From the NCBI RefSeq assembly GCF_022179805.1, contig NZ_BPUO01000007.1, forward strand, positions 372,001-436,000: 64,000 nucleotides of DNA. Direction: 5' to 3'. Numbering within the stretch: position 1 is the stretch's first letter; each line of letters opens with the position of its first letter. Position numbers and translations under genes: made by a program. Of the stretch, positions 27,065 to 34,626 are shown piece after piece. Under the pieces are notes generated by a model that saw only the letters and a list, made by a program, of their open reading frames with translations, did no database searches and was not told the origin of the DNA. The DNA comes from Cupriavidus pauculus (lineage in GTDB: Bacteria; Pseudomonadota; Gammaproteobacteria; Burkholderiales; Burkholderiaceae).

Positions 27065-27417
27065 GGCTTGGCAGTCTCCGGTTGCGATTGCGTTTGTGTT
27101 TGGGCCTGCGTGGTTTCCGGTACGTAGACCATCGACCCGTCCTTCATGCGATACGCCACACCCGCCTTGATGCCATCGCCAGACCCCACCTGACCGCTGG
27201 CCTGGTAGCGCACGATCTTCTCGCCCTGGCGCGACACGATTTCCATGTTGGGCTTGCCCGGATTCGAGATGATCGTCACGTCATTGTGCGTGAACGGGTT
27301 GAGCGGATTCTGTGCGATGGTCACGAGCAAGGTGGCAATCACCACCAGGAACACGTCGATCAGGTTGACCACCGACAGGATCGGGTCGTCGGCCTCGCTT
27401 TCCTCAAGGAACTTCAT
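27061..27417 (-). CDS. DUF2149 protein, ExbD/TolR-like membrane protein
   Basis: A 118-residue protein. The start ATG overlaps the stop of the ExbB-like gene (ATGA); the 13 extra codons upstream are dismissed. One N-terminal transmembrane helix (about 16-34) contains Asp21 in NLIDVFLVVIATLLV, strikingly like the proton-relay Asp in the single helix of ExbD and TolR. The rest is a short periplasmic domain with a Gln/Thr tail. I recognise DUF2149, which often accompanies CobN-like genes. A motor-subunit role is inferred from the Asp and the neighbour. Confidence 0.82.
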   Translation of the reverse strand: MKFLEESEADDPILSVVNLIDVFLVVIATLLVTIAQNPLNPFTHNDVTIISNPGKPNMEIVSRQGEKIVRYQASGQVGSGDGIKAGVAYRMKDGSMVYVPETTQAQTQTQSQPETAKP

Positions 27418-27923
27418 GCCTCGGACTCCCACTGCGGGTTCGATTGACCCAGCCACACCAGTTCCTCAGCCAGCCAGCGCCGGCGCACGTTGACCACCCA
27501 GAACGTAATGCTGGCCGCGATCAGCGCCAGGATCACCGCCGAGAATGCAATCGTCAGGTTCTCGCCCACGTTGGCCAGGTTGCCGCCGGACAGGCTCTTC
27601 AACGCCGGCCCCATCGGGATCATCGTGGCCACCAGCCCCAGCATCGGCGCCACGCGCGTGGCAATGCGCGGGCGCTCCAGCAGCCGGTGCGCGGTTACAT
27701 CGAGTGCGTCGGGGTTGCTGACCTTGTGGCGGCGCGCCCAGGTCACCAGCGGATAGCCGCGTCCGGTGTTGATCGCGTTGCGGCTGCGCAGCCAGGCCTG
27801 CATCGCAAAGTCGCCCAGGGCCCAGAACGCGTAGAGGAACAGCAGGCCGATCAGCGCCAGCGTCGGGTACAGGAACAACTGGCCGACGTCATACATCAGG
27901 GTTTCAAGCAGGGTGGGTGTCAT
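27414..27923 (-). CDS. MotA/TolQ/ExbB-like proton channel protein
   Basis: A 169-residue membrane protein, shorter than ExbB (about 240). Helices are at about 15-38, 92-112 and 125-148. The signature region RVAPMLGLVATMIPMGPALKS and the Thr-bearing last helix NLTIAFSAVILALIAASITFW match the ExbB/TolQ pore helices. It lies 86 bases after the CobN-like gene and overlaps DUF2149 by 4 bases. With DUF2149 it could form a proton-driven motor (inferred). A flagellar MotA is excluded by size and context. Confidence 0.85.
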   Translation of the reverse strand: MTPTLLETLMYDVGQLFLYPTLALIGLLFLYAFWALGDFAMQAWLRSRNAINTGRGYPLVTWARRHKVSNPDALDVTAHRLLERPRIATRVAPMLGLVATMIPMGPALKSLSGGNLANVGENLTIAFSAVILALIAASITFWVVNVRRRWLAEELVWLGQSNPQWESEA

Positions 27924-28009
27924 GGTCGAGCGTCTTAAATAAATCGATGCGATAAATATCGTGAAGCAAAAAATTGCGTATTAAATTCATCCATAAAATA
28001 GATTGCAGG

Positions 28010-31000
28010 TCATCCGCTCAGGCGTCGGCGCGCGCTAATGGCACCCCCGACGATGGCCGCAGCCAGCGCAATGCCGCCGGCCAGCCACGATAGCACCGGC
28101 ACGATCGCTGCCGCCGGAGGCTGGCGTGCTTCGAGCTTCATGCCCTGCACCGGCTTGGGCTTGGGTTGGGCTGGCGCCGCCGGCTGGAGCGGCGTTACCG
28201 GCCCGGGCGCCTGCGCGGCGGGCGTCGTCGGCGCGGCCGGTTTCGGCGCTGGCCTGGCTGGCGCTGCCGGGGGCGCCGTACCAAAACCAGCGGCCGCCAC
28301 GCTGGCGCGATAGGCGTTGAACTGCCGGTTGCTGCTGCGCACGTCGTGGCGTTGGGCCAGATCGTCGTACCGCTTCGCCAGCGTCTTCAGCAGCGCCGCA
28401 TCGGCACTCCAGTAGCCCTTGCGCGCCGCTTCGAGCATGCGCTCGATAACCTGGGCTTGCGCCTGGGGCGCGTGGCGTTCGAACCATTCGTTCAGGCCGA
28501 GCTTGTGCTTGTCGTTGACATAGACCTCGGCAAACTCCGTCCACTGGTCGTCGCGCACAATCTCGGGCGAAACGGCGGTCCAGCCCCAGAAGTTGTTCAC
28601 GGTATCCAGCACGTTCAGCGCGCCGCTGTAGCCTTCGGCCTTCATGCCTTCGATCCAGCCCGGATGAAAGTAGCGTGTGCGCAGCTCGGTGGCCAGGAAA
28701 CCCGCAGCGGTTTCCGTCTTCGCGTGGTTGGCATCGCGCAGATTCGAGATCAGCAATTCCGGCGCCTTGCCGGTCAGGTGCCGCACGGCCAGCCCGATGC
28801 CGCCCAGGTACTGGAACGGATCGTCGGTGGTCAGCATGCCGTACAGGTTCGAACTGCGCGCCAGCAGCGCACCATCCACGCCCTTGAGGTTTTCCGCGTA
28901 GAGATTGGCCTGCGGCAGCTTCTCGCCCCAGTGCTGCTCATCCGGCCCGTAGGCGTACTGCATGCGCGACAGGTACAGGTTGGCCAGCTTGGCATCGGCC
29001 GCCTTGCCACTGCCAAACGTGTCCGTCTCCAGCGCCGCGTCGCTCAAGCCCGTCCCGTAGTTGCCCGATTCGCTGGCAAAGATACGCGTGATGGCCAGGC
29101 CGTCGAGCCGGTCAGGTGCCACACCCAGCTTCACCAGCCGCGCGCGCACGTCGCGCGTATTGGCGGCCACCACGTTGCCGGGCTCGGACTGCGCGGCGGC
29201 AAGCTTGACTGCTTCGGCCAGCCATTTCATCAGGTTCGGGAAATGGTCGCGATAGAGTCCCGTGGCCGATAGCACTACGTCCACGCGCGGCCTGCCCAGT
29301 TCGCTGGCCGGTATCGCTTCCACGCCGACCACGCGCCCGCCGCTATCCCATTTCGGTCGGATGCCCAGCACCGCCATCGCCTGGGCTTCGAGCATGCCCT
29401 GGTGTCGCATCGTCTCGACGCTCCATAGCGAAAACGCCAGCTTCTTCGGGTACTGCCCATGACGTTTGCGCCAGTCGGCAATCATAGCTTCGGCAGCGGC
29501 CTGGCCGGCCTTCCACGCTTCGCGGCTGGGCACTTTCGATGGATCGAAACCATAAAGGTTGCGGCCGGTTGGCAGCGCATCGGGATTGCGCACCGGATCG
29601 CCGCCAGTGCCCGTCATCACGTGCCGCCCGGCCAGCGCGTTCAGCAGGCCTTCCGTTTCCGGGCTCGCATCGAGGCTCGCGTAGAGCGTTCTTGCGCGCT
29701 GCATGTCCTCGCGCTGGCGTGGATCGGCCAACGATTCGAGCGGTGCGTTGTCGACGACGTAGCGGTGGATCATTGCGTAGGGCGCGGTCTTCGACAGTTG
29801 CGCGTAGTCCACCGCGAACAATTCCTCGGGCTCATCCGGGAACACGCGCTTGAGCCAGTCGCGGCCCAGCATCGCCATCGTCGTGTAGAGCCGCAACCCC
29901 TGGTCCTGCGACTGCCCAAACGTATGCAGCCCGTACGGCTGCAGCGTGCCGCCGAGTTCGTGCAGGTGAATATGCAACGCATCGAGGTAGGCCGCGAAGC
30001 CGGCACGCGCGCGCGCTTCGGTCCAGCCCATGTCTTCGAACATGTGCATCGACCGGCTGCGCGACAGGATGTCGGCCGCCAGCGTGTCCTTCACCGCGCC
30101 GTCGTCCTGCGCCAGGTAAGCATGCAACTGGTCGTGCAAATGTGTGAGCTTGGTATGCAGCCCCGCCGGCCGGAACGGCGGCGTCTGGTGGCTGACGATC
30201 ACCGCGCGGCCGCGCCGCTTGGCCTGGATGGCCTCGCCAACGTCATCGACGATGTACGGGTAGATCACCGGCACGTCGCCAAGCACCAGGTACGGCGGGT
30301 CAGTCACGGCGAGCGCGCGCTCCTTGCCGGGCGTCCATTCCTGCGTGCCGTGCGTGCCGTAGTGCACCAACGCATCGCGATCCTGGCGCGCCCACAGATA
30401 GGCGGCCATGTAGAAGTGGTTCAGCGGCGTGGCGGTCGAGTGATAGAGCGCCTTTTCGTCCGATGCGCTACGTTCGCCGCGCGGCGGCACCGGCATCAGC
30501 GTCACGTTGCCGAGCCGCAGACGCGGGATCACGAAGCCAGCCTCGCCATTGCGCGTGGTGGCCATCGACGATTGCTCGGGCCGGCCCCAGCGCTCCGTCA
30601 CGGCGGCACGCAGCGCCGCAGGCTGCGCGTCGTACCACGCACGGTAGCGCGACATCGGCATCCATTCGGCCAACCCGGCATCGAGCAGCGGTTGCAGGCG
30701 GTCCGGTCGATAGAACGGCGCCAGCAGCGCACCGAGGTCGCGTTGCAACGCCGTCTCGTCCAAAGTCTCGGTGCGATACCCCGCTGCATGCAAAGCACCC
30801 AGAGTACCGGCCAGGCTGCGGGGCAGGTTCAGGAACGACGCCGACAGGTTCTTCTCGCCCGCCGGGTAGTTGTAGAACAGGATCGCGACGCGCTTGTCCG
30901 CATTGGGCGTGCGCTGCAGCCGTGTCAGCGCCACCGCCTTGCTGGCCACAGCATCGACCTGTGCCGGCAGGCCGACGATGGCGCCGTCCTGCTTCGATGT

Positions 31001-32002
31001 TGCAGCGGCCATGATCGGGTCGATCACGCCGGCCAGTTCCGGCTGCACGAGATAGAACGGTGTATCGGTCAGGCTGATACCGTGCGGATCGGCAGCCCAT
31101 TCAGCGGCGTCGCCCTTGCGGTACGGCATGACCTGCAGCACCGGGATACCCAGCGCCTTGAACTCGGCCTTGCGGCCCTGCGGGTTGAGCATGATCTGCC
31201 CGTTGACCAGCACATCGACCACGCGCTTGCCGTCCGGCGCGGCCATGCGCGTGATACCGTCAGCGTCCATGACCGGGCCATAGAACACCAGCGCCCGTGC
31301 GTGGCGGGCTTCGATACCGGCAATCAGATCGTCGATGAACGCGCTGTCCAGCCCCGACACGTAGGCCTGATGGATCGCCACGCCGATCACCGGCCTGCCA
31401 TCGGTGCCCGACGCCTGCAACGCCTCGGCGGCCGACGTCGTGATTACGTTCGGCAGACGCGGGTGGTAGTAAGCCGCCTTGGGAAAGACTACGGGCGCCG
31501 GAATCGATCGATCGTCACGCAAGCGGAAGTGATCGGCCGCCAGCGTACGCATCATCGCATCGAAGTTTGCGCGGCCGCCGTTGGCGTAGTACGCCTGCAG
31601 ACGCGTGGCCAGCTTGGCGTCGATGCCATGTGCCTCCGCGCGGTCGGTCGACAGCAACACGCGCGCCGTGTTCGAGTTCGTCCACAGGGGCCCGAGCTGG
31701 CCGAGCATCGCCGTGACGATGTGGTCGCGCGGCGCGTCGACGATCAGCAGGTCGGTCTTCGTCACGAACGCATCGAGTTCCTGCGCGGACAGCTTCTCGA
31801 TGTAGCGCGCCTCCAGCGTCATGCCGTGCTGGCGTGCCATCTCGCGCAGCGGCTCGAACTTGCCCGCCGGCACCGGCGAAGTGGTCAGCACATGCACGCC
31901 TGGGACTTCAGTCGCGGCATGGGCCACCTGCATCAGCAGTGAGAACAGCATCAGCAAGCCGTACCACGCCAGCCATCTTGTCATTGTCGATTGTGGGGAC
32001 AT
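28010..32002 (-). CDS. exported, membrane-anchored CobN-like chelatase subunit (HmuS-like)
   Basis: A 1330-residue protein. The CobN/magnesium-chelatase H domain spans most of it; the conserved core is around residues 545-610 (HYGTHGTQEWTPGKE, then IYPYIVDDVGEAIQAKRRGR). Unlike cytoplasmic CobN it starts with a signal peptide (YGLLMLFSLLMQVAHA) and ends with a Pro/Ala linker (about 1225-1295), one transmembrane helix (about 1302-1322) and RRRLSG. The domain should therefore lie in the periplasm. AGGAG precedes the ATG. It follows the TonB receptor by 16 bases. No cobaltochelatase CobST or cobalamin genes are nearby. A haem or metalloporphyrin role like HmuS is favoured (inferred). Confidence 0.88.
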   Translation of the reverse strand: MSPQSTMTRWLAWYGLLMLFSLLMQVAHAATEVPGVHVLTTSPVPAGKFEPLREMARQHGMTLEARYIEKLSAQELDAFVTKTDLLIVDAPRDHIVTAMLGQLGPLWTNSNTARVLLSTDRAEAHGIDAKLATRLQAYYANGGRANFDAMMRTLAADHFRLRDDRSIPAPVVFPKAAYYHPRLPNVITTSAAEALQASGTDGRPVIGVAIHQAYVSGLDSAFIDDLIAGIEARHARALVFYGPVMDADGITRMAAPDGKRVVDVLVNGQIMLNPQGRKAEFKALGIPVLQVMPYRKGDAAEWAADPHGISLTDTPFYLVQPELAGVIDPIMAAATSKQDGAIVGLPAQVDAVASKAVALTRLQRTPNADKRVAILFYNYPAGEKNLSASFLNLPRSLAGTLGALHAAGYRTETLDETALQRDLGALLAPFYRPDRLQPLLDAGLAEWMPMSRYRAWYDAQPAALRAAVTERWGRPEQSSMATTRNGEAGFVIPRLRLGNVTLMPVPPRGERSASDEKALYHSTATPLNHFYMAAYLWARQDRDALVHYGTHGTQEWTPGKERALAVTDPPYLVLGDVPVIYPYIVDDVGEAIQAKRRGRAVIVSHQTPPFRPAGLHTKLTHLHDQLHAYLAQDDGAVKDTLAADILSRSRSMHMFEDMGWTEARARAGFAAYLDALHIHLHELGGTLQPYGLHTFGQSQDQGLRLYTTMAMLGRDWLKRVFPDEPEELFAVDYAQLSKTAPYAMIHRYVVDNAPLESLADPRQREDMQRARTLYASLDASPETEGLLNALAGRHVMTGTGGDPVRNPDALPTGRNLYGFDPSKVPSREAWKAGQAAAEAMIADWRKRHGQYPKKLAFSLWSVETMRHQGMLEAQAMAVLGIRPKWDSGGRVVGVEAIPASELGRPRVDVVLSATGLYRDHFPNLMKWLAEAVKLAAAQSEPGNVVAANTRDVRARLVKLGVAPDRLDGLAITRIFASESGNYGTGLSDAALETDTFGSGKAADAKLANLYLSRMQYAYGPDEQHWGEKLPQANLYAENLKGVDGALLARSSNLYGMLTTDDPFQYLGGIGLAVRHLTGKAPELLISNLRDANHAKTETAAGFLATELRTRYFHPGWIEGMKAEGYSGALNVLDTVNNFWGWTAVSPEIVRDDQWTEFAEVYVNDKHKLGLNEWFERHAPQAQAQVIERMLEAARKGYWSADAALLKTLAKRYDDLAQRHDVRSSNRQFNAYRASVAAAGFGTAPPAAPARPAPKPAAPTTPAAQAPGPVTPLQPAAPAQPKPKPVQGMKLEARQPPAAAIVPVLSWLAGGIALAAAIVGGAISARRRLSG

Positions 32003-32018
32003 CGTGTCTCCTGGCGCG

Positions 32019-34244
32019 TCAGAAGGCGAGTTTCACCGCGGCGGCAAACGTGCGGCCCGGCTGCGTGTAGAAGTCGAGGCCCGGCTCCGTGGCCGATACG
32101 CCGGTCTGGCGCACATCGCCCCACAGCCAGTACTTCTTGTCGAACAGGTTGTTCACCGCCAGCGTCAGCGTGGCGCGCTTGCCAAAGCGCCACCATGCCT
32201 GCAGGTCAACCACGCCATAACCACTCGGCTTGAAGTAAGTGAACGACGAATCGTCGGTGCGCGTCACGGCCTTGGCACCGCGCCACCGCAACGCCGCTCC
32301 GGGACCATCGCCCACCGATGCCTCCCAGGTCAGCCCCGCCGCCGCGCGCAGCGGCGACACGGTGTTCAGCGGCTGGTCTGTCTGCTCATTGGTGCCATGC
32401 GCGTAGGCCAGCGCGCCATCGATCCGCCATTGCGGCAGCAAGCGCCACACGCCACGCCATTCAGCGCCGTAGATACGTACCTTGACCTGGTTGCGGTACT
32501 GGTAAGTGGCACGCATCCCCGGCAGGCACGCCGGATCGGCCGGGCACGTTAGCTGCACCTGTTCGATGAAATCGCGGTACCGGTTGTCGAACACGGCAAG
32601 GCTGGTCTGCACGTTCTCGTCGGTGTAGCGCACGCCCACCTCGAACGAGCGGCTTTTCTCCGGATTCAGGTCGCCATTGGGCGCCGCGCCATAGCCCTGC
32701 ACCGGATTGCGGAAGCTGCCGTTGATCTGCTGGTAATTCGGCGCGCGATAACCAAACACATACTGCGCCCAGACGTTGACGCGATCGGTGGCCTGCCACA
32801 GCGCCGACAGTTTCGGCGACAGGTTCGAATCGCTCTTGCTGATGGCCGGCCGGGCAGCCACGCTGTTGTAGAGCGGGTCGTCGTCGGGGCTCAGCGAATA
32901 GTGGTCGAAGCGCAGCCCCGGTGTCAGCGTGATGCGGCCATCCATGACGCGCAGTTCGTCCTGCACGAACACGCCCACCTGACGCGTTTCGCCAGCGGGG
33001 AAGTCATGCAGCGGGAAGTTCTCGCCCGCCAGCGACTTCGTGGTGACGCCGGTCGTGGCATTGGTCGCGGTGACGTCGCGGTACTCCTGCGATTCGGTAC
33101 GGATGAAGTCCACCCCACCGATCAGGCGATGGGCCACGGATCCCGTATCGAACGCCTTGTCCGCCTGCAGGTTGAAACCGGTCTGCTGCTGCTCGAAGCC
33201 GAAGCCCAGCGCGACGTTGCACAGGTTCACGCCGGCGCTCGTGCCCGAACACCCCGCGCTGGTGCGGCTGCGCACCTGGCTGGTATCGGTGGCGGTCTGG
33301 CTCTTCTGGTAGTAGACCGACGCGGTCAGGCGATCGAGCACGCCATTGCCGGGCCGCCAGTCGTAATCCAGCGATACGCGATCGCGCTTCAGATCTTCGG
33401 TGCCGCTGGCCGACGTCACGCGCGGCAACGACGGCGACAGGCGCAGCATGTCGGTGCTGCTGCTGGCGTCGCGGTGCTCGTAGGTCAGCTTGAAGCGCTG
33501 GCGCGGCGTGGCATCGAGCACGATCTTGCCGAGGTAGGCATTGCTTTCCACGTCCTGCGGGTTGGGGGCTGTACGCGACACCGACACGCTATCGTCGCCA
33601 CCCATGTTCTGCATCGCGTGCGCCTTGCGGTGCGCGTACATGAACAGGCCCTGGATCATGTCGTTGCCGCCAGCCACGCCGGCGGTCTGGCCAAAGCCGT
33701 TGTCGATGCCGTTCCAGGCGAGTCCTGCTTCGCCGCCGGCGGCCTTGCCGCGCATCAGGTCCTTAGGGTCCTTGGTTGCATACGACACCACGCCGCCAAT
33801 CGCGTCAGACCCGTACAGGCTCGATGCGGGGCCGCGCAGCACTTCCACGCGTTTCAGGAACGAGAACTCGGGCGCGTCGCGGGTGGACGTGGAGATGTTC
33901 GACGGCCCGCCTCCGCTGTAGAAATCGGGCAGGCGCACGCCATCCACCATCTGCAGCACACGGTTGTCCTCGATGCCGCGAATGTTGATGCTGCCAGCGC
34001 CATAGCGGCGACGGTCGCGCGGCACGTCGATGTCGGGCTCGTCGGCGAACAGGCCGGCTTCGTCCACCGGCATGGACTGCTCGATCTTGCGCGCATCCTC
34101 CACGGTGATCGTCGATGCCACGGCATCGGCGCGCTCCTCGGTACGCGTGGCAGTGACCACGACTTCCCCCAATTGCCGGACTTCGGCCGCATACAGCGGC
34201 GCGCAAAGCGCCGCGCAAATGGCGACCGGAAAACAGCGTTTCAT
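32019..34244 (-). CDS. TonB-dependent outer-membrane receptor, haem/haemoglobin type
   Basis: A 741-residue receptor with a signal peptide ending at LYAAE. A TonB box-like region VVVTATRTEERADAV is followed by the plug domain (about 40-150, with GIEDNRVLQMVDGVRLP and RVEVLRGPASSLYGSDAIGG) and a 22-strand-type barrel ending in the C-terminal FAAAVKLAF. The barrel carries YRAPNYQQ and NGDLNPEKS, comparable to the FRAP and NPNL boxes of haem receptors. GAGGGG precedes the ATG. First gene of a Fur-box operon with CobN-like, ExbB-like, DUF2149 and ChaN genes. Confidence 0.9.
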   Translation of the reverse strand: MKRCFPVAICAALCAPLYAAEVRQLGEVVVTATRTEERADAVASTITVEDARKIEQSMPVDEAGLFADEPDIDVPRDRRRYGAGSINIRGIEDNRVLQMVDGVRLPDFYSGGGPSNISTSTRDAPEFSFLKRVEVLRGPASSLYGSDAIGGVVSYATKDPKDLMRGKAAGGEAGLAWNGIDNGFGQTAGVAGGNDMIQGLFMYAHRKAHAMQNMGGDDSVSVSRTAPNPQDVESNAYLGKIVLDATPRQRFKLTYEHRDASSSTDMLRLSPSLPRVTSASGTEDLKRDRVSLDYDWRPGNGVLDRLTASVYYQKSQTATDTSQVRSRTSAGCSGTSAGVNLCNVALGFGFEQQQTGFNLQADKAFDTGSVAHRLIGGVDFIRTESQEYRDVTATNATTGVTTKSLAGENFPLHDFPAGETRQVGVFVQDELRVMDGRITLTPGLRFDHYSLSPDDDPLYNSVAARPAISKSDSNLSPKLSALWQATDRVNVWAQYVFGYRAPNYQQINGSFRNPVQGYGAAPNGDLNPEKSRSFEVGVRYTDENVQTSLAVFDNRYRDFIEQVQLTCPADPACLPGMRATYQYRNQVKVRIYGAEWRGVWRLLPQWRIDGALAYAHGTNEQTDQPLNTVSPLRAAAGLTWEASVGDGPGAALRWRGAKAVTRTDDSSFTYFKPSGYGVVDLQAWWRFGKRATLTLAVNNLFDKKYWLWGDVRQTGVSATEPGLDFYTQPGRTFAAAVKLAF

Positions 34245-34378
34245 GATTTCCCCTCTCAGATGAGCGAAACGCTGGCTGGCTGAGTGCCGCACCGGGGTTG
34301 GTCCGGTCGACAGGGGGCGGATGGCTGGCTTGCGTGATCGAGGCGCGCTTTATGGGATCGTGATTGCTGCGCCTTCGA

Positions 34379-34399
34379 AAACGAGAATTATTCTCGTTT
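34379..34399. promoter_or_regulatory. Fur box
   Basis: A perfect palindrome of 10-1-10 bases with core GAGAATTATTCTC, the usual beta-proteobacterial Fur site form. It covers the -10 of the receptor promoter, so iron-loaded Fur should block transcription. Confidence 0.88.
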
Positions 34400-34415
34400 G
34401 AGGCGAGAGAGGCAA
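34387..34415 (-). promoter_or_regulatory. sigma-70 promoter of the TonB receptor/CobN-like operon
   Basis: On the minus strand TTGCCT (4 of 6) and AATAAT (5 of 6) are 17 bases apart. The Fur box overlaps the -10. The leader to the ATG is about 135 bases and shows no cobalamin riboswitch features. Confidence 0.75.
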
Positions 34416-34474
34416 GTGGGGAAGGGGAAAGGCGGTGGGGGAGTGTGGTTTTTACTGCTCCCATCTCAGTCTTA

Positions 34475-34602
34475 CTCCCCTCTCCCGCGAAGTGGGAGAG
34501 GGGTTGGGGGTGAAGGCTAGCGGCTCTGCTTGCCGACTGCTCAGTATTTGAACCGCTGCGCCCTCACCCCCGGCCCCTCTCCCGCAAGGCGGGAGAGGGG
34601 AG
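34475..34602. repeat. REP-like two-hairpin element, copy 3
   Basis: 128 bases starting CTCCCCTCTCCC and ending GGGAGAGGGGAG, with the shared middle CTGCTTGCCGAC and inner flank TTTGAACCGCTG. It lies downstream of the MdtB-like gene and upstream of the Fur-box promoter. It is the one copy not between convergent genes. With the Fur-box region it accounts for the 382-base gap 34245-34626. Confidence 0.85.
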
Positions 34603-34626
34603 CAAAACAAAGGGGCTACGAAAGCC

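Noticed and set aside
29459..31942. An 827-codon plus-strand frame opposite the CobN-like gene
   Set aside because: Same codon-bias shadow; no ribosome site and no recognisable domain.
28010..32002. Reading the CobN-like gene as cobaltochelatase for vitamin B12 synthesis
   Set aside because: It has a signal peptide and membrane anchor, no CobST or other cobalamin genes nearby, and a Fur box rather than a B12 riboswitch.
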